Notes: generated by a model not told the origin, from the sequence alone. A DNA stretch of 64,000 nt from TMP-7 sp038212445 (GCA_038212445.1 JBBQUM010000022.1:62001-126000), one strand, 5' to 3'. Positions 28,036 to 36,080 are shown, numbered from the stretch's first letter. Numbers and translations are program-made.

Positions 28036-28704
28036 TCTCCGAAGTGACCATAGAAATGCTCGCCGAGGTTGGGGTGGTTTAGGCCGATTATCATCGAGGC
28101 GACTGACATATAAGTGGGAACCGGGAGAAGATAATCTCGGATTATTTTGTAGGACATTTGCACGCGGAGTGGCTTCGCCAGGATTTGCACCCGGTTGGGA
28201 GAGGAATGGGCGATTCCCGCTAGCGGACGGGAGGTGTTGAGCCGGCGGTAAAAGCGGTAGGACCCGAGACTCGGGTTTGGGAAGGAACTGGGGGAGCGGG
28301 AGTGATTGAAACTATGGGGACACCCGCCCAAAGATCAAATGGTCTATGAGCGGCGACGGCACAGAGATGCAGCCGGGAAACTTACAAGATATTGGGCGTC
28401 CTCCTACCTTTGACTCCGGCGCGGCCACCTCGATGAAACTTGCAGACGACACTCAAGCAAGACACGGCGCGATAAGATTCCGGAGGAGAAGGCGTGGTCG
28501 CCAATAACGATTTGTTATCGGGAGACCCGGCACACTCGAAGATCGACCTGCGGCTGCTGAAATTCTCGAGACACCGCGTTACCGGCGAAGTGGGCATTCT
28601 CAGACCCTAGCGGTGGCACTGTCCGGAAATGGCCACCTCGTCGCCGGACGACGGCTCTAATGAATTCAACGCGTGATTTTACCAAGCACCCTCCAGACCA
28701 ACCG
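28036..28704. other. Intergenic stretch upstream of the flippase operon
   Basis: About 670 bases with no gene I can defend. It should hold the promoter of the second polysaccharide operon. A perfect odd-length palindrome ACCCGAGACTCGGGT lies at 28262-28276 and may be an operator. A minus-strand frame at roughly 28040-28160 has a protein-like composition (SYKIIRDYLL and NHPNLGEHFYG) but no recognisable start or family. It may be a relic. Confidence 0.45.
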
Positions 28705-29370
28705 GGAGGAGCCGCCACTGGCCGGCGAGCTTTCGTCAGGGCGATGGCAGGGTCATAGCTGTGGCGGCGGTAATCGCGCGCTGCAGTGAGGACAGATCGA
28801 CTGGCTTGCTGACGTAGCCGTCCATCCCGGCTTGGAGGCACCGTTCGCGATCGCCTGACATCGGGTGCGCCGTCATGGCGACAATTGGCATGTGCGGGCC
28901 GCCGGACGCCTCGCCCGCGCGAATCCGGGCGGTGGCCTCGAATCCGTCCATTTCCGGCATCTGGACATCCATCAGGGCCACGTCGAACGATTCCCTTCCA
29001 TGGCTGCGAGGGCCTCACGCCCGTTGGATACAACCTTGACGGTGTGCCCGTTCTTCTCCAACGGCGGTAGGGCGACCTGCTGATTACTTTGTTGTCTTCG
29101 GTCAGCAACCTACGCCAGCCACTGGGGGGCGGCTCAGCGGATGACTTCAAGCTGCTCGGGCTTGTCACGATCGGGCGCCGCCTAAAAGGGGAAGGAGAAT
29201 TCAAACAGATCGCCTTCACCAAGCTTGCTGACCAGCGGATTGAGCCGCCCATCAAGTGGACCAATTTAGCCGGAATCGATAAACCCAGTCCCGTACCACC
29301 ATATCTAGGGCTAATCGAACCGTCCGCCTGAGTGAAGGCTCCGAAAAGCTGCCGCTGCTGAGCCTCGAAA
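28705..29370 (-). pseudogene. Partial, frameshifted copy of hybrid histidine kinase (end of HATPase plus REC)
   Basis: A roughly 660-base segment that matches the 3' part of the intact hybrid kinase gene at 50357-51020 almost base for base. It covers the end of the HATPase domain and the whole receiver domain. The receiver still reads LMDVQMPEMDGFEATARIR and ends TLPSP before its stop, close to the TLPST of the parent. Two single-base losses break the frame: CCCC became CCC near 29000, and ATTCAC became ATTAC near 29080. The kinase N-terminus is absent. An open frame of 81 codons at 28736-28981 is the surviving receiver fragment. It is unlikely to be functional. Confidence 0.85.
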
Positions 29371-29409
29371 TACAGGCTGGAGGGTTCGGTGCTGGCAATA
29401 CACGAAAGC

Positions 29410-29592
29410 GGAAGACGCGTTCCATTGATGATTCCCGAGAGTGCGCTCTCGTGGAACTCGTAATGTTCCGACTAAACCCAGTCTGCGAATGGTGGATGTG
29501 GAGTGGGATGGCAAGACGCTCACGTTGTGTCCCGAGGATTTTGCTGAAAGTGGCGTTAAGCAGGGGGTTAAACGGGCAAATGCCTAAGCCGC
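29410..29592 (+). pseudogene. Relic related to the small protein encoded at 29626-29862
   Basis: In this stretch one plus-strand frame reads LRMVDVEWDGKTLTLCPEDF and ends with TAA near 29590. The neighbouring small gene on the other strand encodes LRMVDVNWYGKIVMMFAGDL, so the two share a clear core. The plus-strand copy has no start; a TGA lies shortly upstream. It is best read as a decayed paralogue. Confidence 0.45.
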
Positions 29593-29625
29593 GTGACCGC
29601 AGCCTCAGTGACAGGGGCAACCCAT

Positions 29626-29862
29626 CTAGCCTTTTTTGTCGCTATCTGGGATGACTAATGTTGCTCGATCGCGCAGATCGCCGGCGAACATCATCACAAT
29701 CTTTCCGTACCAGTTCACATCCACCATTCGTAGCCCATCCAGCGGTCCTGCGACCAGCGTTACCAGAGCACCGGTTGGGATCATCATGGGAGTTCTATCC
29801 CCACTTTCTGAGTGGATTGCGAGCGTCGCGGAGTTTATGCGGTAGGTCTCATGTACTGTCAA
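29626..29862 (-). CDS. Small hypothetical protein coupled to the GT4 gene
   Basis: A 78-residue soluble protein of unknown function. I use the TTG at 29862 as start. It is preceded by GGAG with an 8-base spacer, and its TTGA overlaps the stop of the glycosyltransferase gene, a typical coupling. A longer frame from an ATG at 29973 lies inside that gene. The protein has a YRINSATLAIHSE start and a core PLDGLRMVDVNWYGK predicted to be beta-strands, suggesting a small beta-barrel. It is the last gene of the dksA-like / GT4 operon. Confidence 0.6.
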   Translation of the reverse strand: MTVHETYRINSATLAIHSESGDRTPMMIPTGALVTLVAGPLDGLRMVDVNWYGKIVMMFAGDLRDRATLVIPDSDKKG

Positions 29863-31118
29863 TTGAATATCTCCTGTCGTAGAGGCTGGGAGGCAATAGA
29901 GCTGGGTCTGCCGGAATGCGGTGAATCTCTTAAGGGCTGGGCGATCGATGTGGCAACTGCAACATTTCGCCATGCCCGCTTAAACGAACGCAGGTAGAGC
30001 GACGCCGTGTTGCTCCACACCATGTCCCGGCCCAATCTGTATGCGTTTTCGCTCATCGCCTTGCGGCGCTTTTCATCGCGCAACAGGCCGCTTGCTTCCC
30101 GAGCAATGGCTCCAGGGTCGGCGAATGGCACGAGCATGCCGCGCTGGTCCTTGAGTAATTCGGCGGCATGCCAGTAAGGCGTCGAGATCACGGCTTTACC
30201 CGCTCCAAAAGCATAAGCAAGCGCACCGGATGTAATCTGGGCCTCGCCCAGATAAGGGGTGATGTACAGATCAGCGGCGCCGATGAAGTCGGTCAACTCG
30301 CTCAACTCAACAAAGCGATTGCGGAAGAGGACATTGTGCTCGAGTTTGTTTTTCCTGACGAGCGCCTCGAGGCCCTCGCGATAAGTTTCGCCGTCCGTGC
30401 GCAGTTCGTGAGGATGCGTGGCGCCGAGCAGGATGTAGATAACTTCGGGAAACTCGGCGACGATATCCGGGAGAGCATTAAGCACGTGCTCAATCCCCTT
30501 GTTCGGCGATAACAGCCCGAAGGTGAGCAGCACCTTCCGTCCGGCGAGACCGAGGCGTTTCTTGTAGGAGTCAGGCTCGACAAAAGTTACCTCGGGAATG
30601 CCGTGTGGAATGAGATCGATCTTAGTCGGAGGCGCGTGATAGACATCCTGCAAGAGCGATCGTCCTCGCTCGGTCATCACCACCAGCCGGGTTGATCGGG
30701 CGATCAACTCCATCATCACGCGCCGCTGGTCGGCGTCCGGCGTGAGGAGAACGGTGTGGAGAGTGGTCACCACCGGCGCATTTAGCCGGCCTAGCAGTGC
30801 CAGTAAGTGGCTGCCGGCAGGTCCCCCAAAGATTCCGAATTCGTGCTGGAGCGACACTGCATCCACATTGCTGGAATTCAAAAAGTCGGCAGCTTCCCGA
30901 TAGGACGCCAGGTCCTGTTCCTCGATCTCGAAGCGAACGGCAGCGGGATACTGGTAGCTTCCCTGGATGTCGGTAACCGGCACTGCGAAACACCGGGTTT
31001 CGGTCCGGCGTGCGGCCACGGCGCCCAACAGGTCGGAAGTGAACGTTGCGATCCCGCACTTGCGCGGGAGATAATTTCCGAGAAACGCGATGGTCCTCAA
31101 ACTCGACTCGATTCCCAC
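29859..31118 (-). CDS. GT4-family glycosyltransferase of the stress island
   Basis: A 419-residue GT-B enzyme. The N-terminal part reads FLGNYLPRKCGIATFTSDL, and the donor-binding half has LLTFGLLSPNKGIEHVL. The usual E-x7-E motif is altered to YLGEAQITSGALAYAFGAG. This variant is shared by a group of GT4 proteins found with stress genes rather than capsule genes. It starts 20 bases after the DksA-like gene, so both are probably expressed from the -24/-12 element at 31576-31591. The product could be a stress glycan or osmolyte; the substrate is unknown. Confidence 0.78.
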   Translation of the reverse strand: MGIESSLRTIAFLGNYLPRKCGIATFTSDLLGAVAARRTETRCFAVPVTDIQGSYQYPAAVRFEIEEQDLASYREAADFLNSSNVDAVSLQHEFGIFGGPAGSHLLALLGRLNAPVVTTLHTVLLTPDADQRRVMMELIARSTRLVVMTERGRSLLQDVYHAPPTKIDLIPHGIPEVTFVEPDSYKKRLGLAGRKVLLTFGLLSPNKGIEHVLNALPDIVAEFPEVIYILLGATHPHELRTDGETYREGLEALVRKNKLEHNVLFRNRFVELSELTDFIGAADLYITPYLGEAQITSGALAYAFGAGKAVISTPYWHAAELLKDQRGMLVPFADPGAIAREASGLLRDEKRRKAMSENAYRLGRDMVWSNTASLYLRSFKRAWRNVAVATSIAQPLRDSPHSGRPSSIASQPLRQEIFN

Positions 31119-31138
31119 GATGAATCCCTTCCTATCTG

Positions 31139-31528
31139 TTATTCAGCGCCGACCAGAGTCTCGCTGAGAGTTTCCGGTCTATCGTTTTCGCCGCGATCAG
31201 CAGCCTCCTGGCACTGGATGCAGCACAACGCCCATGGCACCGCTGCCAGGCGCTGCGGACTGATAACGGATTCGCAGTCAATGCAAATCCCGTGTTGCCC
31301 GTCGCGGGTACGCAGGAGTGCGGCCCTGATCTCGCGTAGCAGTTTGGAGTCCCGATCCACATTTCGAATCGCCAGATCCCGTTCCATCGAGTACTGAATC
31401 TGGTCCAGTTGGTCCGCGCTCTGCTCGATGACCATTTCGTCCCTGTTTCGCAATACGCGGAGAAGCTCGGCCTCTTTTCGTTCGAGGGTTTCCTGGAGTG
31501 GGTGCACTTTGGCTGGTTTTGTCTTCAT
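31139..31528 (-). CDS. DksA/TraR-type C4 zinc-finger protein
   Basis: A 129-residue DksA/TraR-family protein. The N-terminal half is a predicted coiled coil (ETLERKEAELLRVLRNRDE). The C4 zinc finger is C-I-D-C ... C-I-Q-C near residues 89-115. Such proteins bind RNA polymerase through the secondary channel and tune stress transcription. I place the start at ATG 31528, giving the standard family length; the longer frame up to 31648 adds unconserved residues. A sigma-54-like promoter lies 48 bases upstream and a tandem-dyad site about 230 bases upstream. Confidence 0.8.
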   Translation of the reverse strand: MKTKPAKVHPLQETLERKEAELLRVLRNRDEMVIEQSADQLDQIQYSMERDLAIRNVDRDSKLLREIRAALLRTRDGQHGICIDCESVISPQRLAAVPWALCCIQCQEAADRGENDRPETLSETLVGAE

Positions 31529-31575
31529 ATGCTTACATGGTCCGGCTCGGAGCCTTACGCTAACCGCGAAAGGGA

Positions 31576-31591
31576 CGCAAGCATCAGTCCA
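31576..31591 (-). promoter_or_regulatory. Candidate sigma-54 promoter of the dksA-like / GT4 operon
   Basis: On the minus strand TGG-ACTGATGCT-TGCG matches the -24/-12 pattern TGG-N9-TGC with correct spacing. The predicted start near 31565 gives a leader of about 37 bases. The tandem-dyad site at 31761-31794 lies 169 bases upstream, a normal enhancer distance. Confidence 0.55.
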
Positions 31592-31760
31592 AACAAACTC
31601 CGACCACAGCGGGAGGAAAACTGGTGGGTGAGAGAAACTCGCCGCCAACTGCCCGCGGTGAAGAAAACGTTGGGTTCAGATAGTTTCCATTGGGCCCTTC
31701 ATCCTCGACTTGCCAGCAGTTGTGGAGACTGGCATGCGAAGGCGGCGGGCGCGTGATTAC

Positions 31761-31794
31761 TGACCGTGGTTGGTCACTTGACCTAAGACGGTCA
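31761..31794. promoter_or_regulatory. Tandem-dyad enhancer-like site 1
   Basis: Two perfect dyads TGACC-N6-GGTCA at 31761-31776 and 31779-31794, centres 18 bp apart. This is the best match to the consensus in the window. It lies in the 820-base gap between the divergent dksA-like and rubrerythrin-like genes. The rest of that gap holds no gene I can support. Confidence 0.8.
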
Positions 31795-32088
31795 CTCGGT
31801 CCGGAATGCTCGCGCCGGTCTGTCTCAATCTGCGCTGGTTTGTAACCAACCGGTAACCCGCCGGACGATTCGTCCATACCCTCCTCGTCATGGCGATTCG
31901 TCGTTCTTCGCGCATTGACGTCGGTGTCTGGTTCTTGAAGATCTGCCCATAAACCGTTACCTGGACGACAAACCGCGGCCGGGAAAACTGCTAGCGGCCT
32001 GAGAACGTCATCTCCCTTGTTCGTGTTGAGGCTCATTCTGGGAGCAGCAACGATACTGGGCGGTCTTAACGCGGGCGGGGCGCATGGA

Positions 32089-32104
32089 TGACCGCGCCTC
32101 GTCA
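32089..32104. promoter_or_regulatory. Single dyad of the same type
   Basis: TGACC-N6-CGTCA, one arm with a mismatch and no partner dyad at the 18-bp distance. It directly precedes the -24/-12-like element at 32107. A weaker member of the set. Confidence 0.4.
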
Positions 32105-32106
32105 TC

Positions 32107-32122
32107 TGGGCTCCCGGATGCA
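32107..32122 (+). promoter_or_regulatory. Candidate sigma-54 promoter towards the rubrerythrin-like gene
   Basis: TGG-GCTCCCGGA-TGCA fits TGG-N9-TGC. The predicted start near 32133 would give a leader of about 218 bases before the rubrerythrin-like ATG, which is long, so another start site or a small unrecognised gene is possible. Confidence 0.4.
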
Positions 32123-32350
32123 TTTGTGTGAGGCCCAACATCTGTCAATGAGCTGACGTCGTATTCATGCCAATGCGCTCAACAAGAACGTACAGTGGTA
32201 CAACCCCGGGCGGCGCTCAAGGTGCGGGTGCGACTGGTCCGGTTGGCCGGATAGCCACAGCACAGGCCGACGCCCAAATACACGCTAACTTCTTGCTGAT
32301 CAAGATCAGGTTAAGCGGCCCGATACGTGCACGCTGGATGTCGGACTACT

Positions 32351-32785
32351 ATGAATCCAAGAACGAAGGAACACCTAATCACCGCCATGCATGGCGAGGC
32401 GTTTGCGTACGTCAAGTACATGCTCTTCGCCGCACGCGCTTCCAAGAATGGAAATCGTGCGATCGCCGAATTATTTGAAAAGACGGCTGCAGTGGAGAGG
32501 TTGAAGCATTTCGCGGAGGAAGCTGAACTCCTGGGATTGATAGGGACGGACGTGGCGAATTTGCGTGACGCGATTGCCGGTGAGAGCTATGAAGTGGAGA
32601 CGATGTACCGCGACTTTGCGGCGGAAGCCTCTGCGGACGGTGACTATCCGACTGCTGCGCGGTTCGAGGAGATCCGTAATGACGAGGCCGACCATCGACT
32701 CGCATTCGAGGAAGCCCTCAAGCGTTGCGAATCCGAACCGCTGAAGAGTGACCGGAGCGTTACGTCAATTGTGGAGGGATTGTGA
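32351..32785 (+). CDS. Rubrerythrin/ferritin-like diiron protein
   Basis: A 144-residue four-helix protein related to rubrerythrins without the C-terminal rubredoxin domain. Helix motifs with metal ligands are visible: HGEAFAYVKY near residue 15, AAVERLKHF (E-x3-H) near residue 50, and RNDEADHRLAFEEAL (E-x2-H) near residue 118. The family role is peroxide reduction or iron handling under low oxygen. I start at ATG 32351, since the family begins MNPRTKEHL. Its stop overlaps the GTG of the BON gene (GTGA), so the two are coupled. Confidence 0.75.
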   Translation: MNPRTKEHLITAMHGEAFAYVKYMLFAARASKNGNRAIAELFEKTAAVERLKHFAEEAELLGLIGTDVANLRDAIAGESYEVETMYRDFAAEASADGDYPTAARFEEIRNDEADHRLAFEEALKRCESEPLKSDRSVTSIVEGL

Positions 32786-33456
32786 ACAAAGACACGCAGA
32801 TCCGTGAGGATATAGAGCGCGAACTTCTGGATAGTCCGGGTGTGAATGCGGCAGCTATCGGTGTTTCAGTGAAGGATGGCGTCGTCACCCTAACGGGCAA
32901 GGTGGGGAGCTATTCCGATCAGCTCGAGGCGATTCACGCCGCCGAGCGGATCCGGGGTGTCAAGGCGGTGGCGTGCGAGCTGTCGGTTGATCTTTTAGAA
33001 CCGCACGAACGAACAGACGCCGACATTGCACAGGCGGCGTCGAACGTCGTCGCCTGGAACAGTGTCGTTCCGTCTGGGCGGATTAGAATTGCCGTTACGA
33101 GTGGTTGGGTGCGACTGGAAGGCACTGTAGACTGGCAAACCCAGAAACATGCTGCAGTCTCCGCGGTGGCTCACCTGTTAGGCGTTCGCGGCGTCGAGAA
33201 TTTGATTACAGTGAATCCGCTCGTCAGCTGCGAGGAAAGTAAGGGACATATTCTGGACGGGTTGAAGCGCACGGCGCTTGTGAATCCTCGCGGCGTGATC
33301 GTTGAAGTGAGCAATGACAAAGTGAGACTCTATGGAGAAGTGCGCTCGCTCTATGAGCGGGATGAGGCTGAACGTGTGGCCTGGTCTGCGCCCGGCGTCT
33401 CCGACGTGGCGAACCACCTCAGCGTGAGGGAAGCGGCGTCCGGCGCGGGCGCCTGA
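32782..33456 (+). CDS. Triple BON-domain protein
   Basis: A 224-residue protein made of three BON domains, at about residues 5-70, 75-145 and 150-217. Each has the V-x-L-x-G-x-V strand pattern (for example VVTLTGKVGS, VRLEGTVDW and VRLYGEVRS). No signal peptide is visible, so it is probably cytoplasmic, unlike OsmY. BON proteins of this type accompany stress islands and are thought to bind membranes or small ligands. GTG start overlapping the rubrerythrin-like stop. Confidence 0.8.
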   Translation: MNKDTQIREDIERELLDSPGVNAAAIGVSVKDGVVTLTGKVGSYSDQLEAIHAAERIRGVKAVACELSVDLLEPHERTDADIAQAASNVVAWNSVVPSGRIRIAVTSGWVRLEGTVDWQTQKHAAVSAVAHLLGVRGVENLITVNPLVSCEESKGHILDGLKRTALVNPRGVIVEVSNDKVRLYGEVRSLYERDEAERVAWSAPGVSDVANHLSVREAASGAGA

Positions 33457-33562
33457 TCTGTTGCTGGATGTTGAGCTAGTTCCGTGAGTGATGGAAACTT
33501 ATAAACTTGCCACGTAATTCTCACTGAAATCGAGGCGAGCCGCCCCTAAGACGCCGGCGGCC

Positions 33563-34053
33563 AGATTCAGGGAGTTCTTTCGACTCCTAGGGCCGGGTCT
33601 CATCACTGGAGCGGCAGACGACGACCGTTCTGGTATATCCACCTATTCGGTAACGGGAGCTGCATCCGGGTACGCACAACTGTGGACCGTTGTGTTCTCA
33701 TTGCCGCTGACGATCGCGGTGCAGATGATGTGCGGGCGGTTGGGGCTGGTGACGGGGAGGAAGAGTTTGTACTGGATCCCGGTGTATGCGTTGGTGGTCG
33801 CATCCTTCTCGTTCTCAGGAGGTTGAAGTAGAGACGGAACGACCGTTACGTTGCATGCTCATGGCAAAACGGTAATCGCCGCGGCACAAGACACGGCAGA
33901 AGCATTGCGCCCGCTGGCAGGAGACGGGGCGTACTGGTTGTTCAGCCCCGCCGGATTGTGGGATCGAGAATGAATCCTCGATGGCTCAGGGTGCTCGGTT
34001 GGACCACGGTGGTGGTGATGACTGCGGCCAGCGTTGCCATGTTTGTTACCTAG
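33563..34053 (+). pseudogene. Decayed NRAMP-family metal transporter
   Basis: Three fragments of an NRAMP (MntH-like) transporter in the right order, separated by deletions and frame changes. The first (33563-33826) reads RLLGPGLITGAADDD, then SGISTYSVTGAASGYAQLW, matching TM1 and its metal-site region, and ends at a TGA. The second (about 33855-33980) reads AAAQDTAEALRPLAGDGAYW, typical of TM7-8. The third (33973-34053) reads LRVLGWTTVVVMTAASVAMF, like the last helix, and ends in TAG. An intact gene would be about 1.2 kb; here under 500 bases remain. It cannot work. Confidence 0.75.
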
Positions 34054-34096
34054 CGATAGACGTTCCAGCAGCGCTGCATTCTCCACCGCATTAGAT

Positions 34097-34130
34097 TGAC
34101 CATCGGCGGCCACATGACCGCATGCGGTCG
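34097..34130. promoter_or_regulatory. Tandem-dyad enhancer-like site 2 (csbD)
   Basis: TGACC-N6-GGCCA at 34097-34112 and TGACC-N6-GGTCG at 34115-34130, the same 18-bp centre spacing as site 1. It lies 61 bases upstream of the -24/-12 element for csbD. Confidence 0.75.
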
Positions 34131-34191
34131 CAACGTGGCTGGCGGATTCAGTAGGCTTACAGCGAGAAGGCAGAGTGACTGCGCTCCAAGT

Positions 34192-34207
34192 TGGTTATTA
34201 ACCTGCA
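34192..34207 (+). promoter_or_regulatory. Candidate sigma-54 promoter of the csbD-like gene
   Basis: TGG-TTATTAACC-TGCA matches TGG-N9-TGC. The predicted start near 34218 leaves a 29-base leader with an AGAGGAG ribosome site before the ATG at 34247. This is a coherent promoter arrangement. Confidence 0.55.
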
Positions 34208-34246
34208 AATACCGAGGTGATCTATCCCTGAAAGAGGAGACAAAGC

Positions 34247-34426
34247 ATGAACGAAAGTATCAAGGACGAAGTGAAGGGCAAAGCCCACGAGTTGAAGGGC
34301 GCTGTTAAAGAGATGGCCGGCCGACTTACTGACAATCCGAAACTCGAGGCTGAAGGTTGTGTTGAAAAGGTAGCCGGTCAGATTCAGCAGAAGGTCGGCC
34401 AGGTTGAGAAGGTTTTAGACAAGTAG
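34247..34426 (+). CDS. CsbD-family stress protein
   Basis: A 59-residue hydrophilic protein with the CsbD pattern KDEVKGKAHELKGAVKEMAG followed by a second amphipathic helix (EKVAGQIQQKVGQVEKV). CsbD-like proteins are small, abundant general-stress proteins of unknown mechanism. The start at 34247 follows AGAGGAG with good spacing. Too short to be found easily by length-limited gene callers. Its promoter region carries both the dyad site and a -24/-12 element. Confidence 0.85.
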   Translation: MNESIKDEVKGKAHELKGAVKEMAGRLTDNPKLEAEGCVEKVAGQIQQKVGQVEKVLDK

Positions 34427-34460
34427 ACCAATCGATCACTAGAATTGTGTAAGTTCAACA

Positions 34461-34615
34461 ATGCTCGTACTGATCATTCTGCTGGTCCTGTTGTTCGGCG
34501 GCGGCGGATATTACGGATATTCGCGATGGGGAGCCGGCGGTGGAGCGGGAATTGGATTGGGACGATTCTGCTGATTGTGCCGGTCGTGTACATGTTGGGC
34601 GGCCTGCGCGTTTAG
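34461..34615 (+). pseudogene. DUF3309-like small membrane protein, frameshifted
   Basis: The ATG at 34461 opens a frame that reads LVLIILLVLLFGGGGYYGYS, a hallmark of short DUF3309-type membrane proteins, but it stops at 34572-34574. The family ending (GTILLIV, then MLGGLRV, and a TAG at 34613-34615) is present one frame over. Adding a single G to the GGG run near 34558-34561 would join the two into one 51-residue protein. Either a recent frameshift or a base-call error in a homopolymer. Confidence 0.6.
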
Positions 34616-34685
34616 CTGCTGATGAAGAGGCGAGACTAAGATTATCCGATACCGTTCACCTGATTCGTTCGTTGCCGCAGCGTCG

Positions 34686-34910
34686 ATGTTGGGGCTGGTT
34701 CTTACTCCAGTGGCGCTGGCCGCCGGAGTGATGGGCGCGTGGCGCTTCAGCGCGGACCTGGGCTGGACAAGCGGGTTCTTTGTCTCCCGGGGATGGCTGT
34801 CACGTTACCAACTATGGGTGGCGTTCGCAATTGGTGCGCGAGTGTCGGCCCTCGCGTTGAACCGCTGGGTTGTGAATCGGGATATCGAAGTGCCGGCGCG
34901 GGTCGCATGA
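34686..34910 (+). CDS. Small membrane protein upstream of the STAS gene
   Basis: A 74-residue protein with two hydrophobic segments (residues 2-20 and about 43-60). No family recognised. The support for it being real is position: its stop overlaps the ATG of the STAS gene (ATGA). The frame is open further upstream to about 34626 without an ATG, so the start may lie earlier. Confidence 0.45.
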   Translation: MLGLVLTPVALAAGVMGAWRFSADLGWTSGFFVSRGWLSRYQLWVAFAIGARVSALALNRWVVNRDIEVPARVA

Positions 34911-35347
34911 GCCTGCATATAGAGGAGCATGAGGCGGACGGTGTCGTCATCCTGGATCTGGACGGAGATCTCACATTTGGCGAAGGTGATCTGGCGTTCC
35001 GCGAGAGGCTGCTGGCGCTGCGTGAAGCGGGCAAGGTAAAGATCGTCTTGAATTTGCAATCGGTCGACCATATTGACAGCACTGGCTTGGGGACGCTTGT
35101 TTTTGGACTGGCGAGGCTCAGAAAAGCCGGGGGCAACCTGGCTCTGGCAAACTTAAATCGGAATCACCTGAGAATCCTGGTCCTGACCAAACTGGCCGTC
35201 GCATTCGAGCTGTTTCGGAACGCGCAGGATGCCGTGAATTCGTTCTTTCCTGAACGGGCGGTGAACCGCTTCGATATCCTGGAGTTTGTCCAGCAGGAGG
35301 AGGCGGCGAAACATTCCGGGCAGCCTCGGATGGAAGAGAGTCTTTGA
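34907..35347 (+). CDS. STAS-domain anti-sigma-factor antagonist-like protein
   Basis: A 146-residue STAS-domain protein. The domain spans residues 3-110, with LDLDGDLTFGEG near the start and the key DSTGLGTL loop near residue 60, where the serine is the usual phosphorylation site in SpoIIAA/RsbV-type proteins. A 35-residue tail follows that lacks a known domain. I use the ATG at 34907, which overlaps the previous gene. No anti-sigma kinase is encoded close by, so the partner is unknown. Confidence 0.8.
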   Translation: MSLHIEEHEADGVVILDLDGDLTFGEGDLAFRERLLALREAGKVKIVLNLQSVDHIDSTGLGTLVFGLARLRKAGGNLALANLNRNHLRILVLTKLAVAFELFRNAQDAVNSFFPERAVNRFDILEFVQQEEAAKHSGQPRMEESL

Positions 35348-36048
35348 TAAGAATGCCGATGGTGGTGCAGGAGAACCATCAGATAGGGAGGATTGGGTGG
35401 CTTCGGGCTTCTGTATTGGGCGCGAACGACGGCATCCTCTCGACGTCGAGCCTGGTACTTGGGGTGGCGGCCGCGCATGCTGCTCATGCCAACATAATGG
35501 TGGCCGCCGTGGCGGGACTGGTGGCCGGGTCTATGTCGATGGCAGCCGGCGAGTATGTGTCGGTGCATTCGCAGGCAGACACGGAAAAGGCCTCACTGGC
35601 GCAGGAGCGGGCTGAACTCAAAGCTGACAACCGAGGCGAACATAAAGAACTGGCGGCGATCTATGCCGGCCGCGGGCTTGATGCTGTGCTGGCAGAGCAG
35701 GTGGCTGAGCAACTGATGGCACGGGATCCACTAGGCGCACATGCCCGCGACGAACTCGGCATCTCTGAAGCACTGACTGCGCGTCCCATCCAAGCGGCGC
35801 TGGCGTCAGCGGCGAGCTTCGCTGTTGGCGGGGCGATGCCTATGCTGGTGACCATGTTTGCGCCGGACTCAATACTAATTCCATTAGTCGCCGGCACATC
35901 GCTTGTTTTCCTTGCTGTTCTAGGTGGAGTTGCGGCTCAGGCAGGCGGCGCAGGGGTTGCGGTTGGGGCATGGCGAGTCACTTTTTGGGGTGCGCTGGCA
36001 ATGGCTGTGACGGCGGGTGTCGGCGCGTTGTTTGGAACCGCCGCATGA
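35344..36048 (+). CDS. VIT1/CCC1-family Fe2+/Mn2+ transporter
   Basis: Membrane protein of 234 residues of the vacuolar iron transporter family. The first helix carries LGANDGILSTSSLVLGVAAA and the second MAAGEYVSVHSQADTE; both contain the conserved metal-path residues. A cytosolic helical segment with repeated E/D residues (residues 80-150) is the metal-collecting part. Three further membrane helices follow. The gene may start at TTG 35344, overlapping the STAS stop, or at ATG 35353. The likely role is removal or storage of iron or manganese, which suits the nearby rubrerythrin-like gene and dead NRAMP gene. Confidence 0.85.
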   Translation: MIRMPMVVQENHQIGRIGWLRASVLGANDGILSTSSLVLGVAAAHAAHANIMVAAVAGLVAGSMSMAAGEYVSVHSQADTEKASLAQERAELKADNRGEHKELAAIYAGRGLDAVLAEQVAEQLMARDPLGAHARDELGISEALTARPIQAALASAASFAVGGAMPMLVTMFAPDSILIPLVAGTSLVFLAVLGGVAAQAGGAGVAVGAWRVTFWGALAMAVTAGVGALFGTAA

Positions 36049-36080
36049 AGAGAGCCAGGCAAACGGCCTGAACCCTCTTC
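36047..36080. terminator. Bidirectional hairpin between convergent genes
   Basis: GAAGAG pairs with CTCTTC as an outer stem and CAGGC pairs with GCCTG as an inner stem. It lies exactly between the convergent VIT1 and oleate hydratase genes. No long T-tract follows, so it is a plausible but not classical terminator. Confidence 0.45.

Noticed and set aside
31584..32141. 185-codon minus-strand frame in the gap before the rubrerythrin-like gene
   Set aside because: It overlaps the dyad and promoter elements, has an unlikely composition and no recognisable domain.
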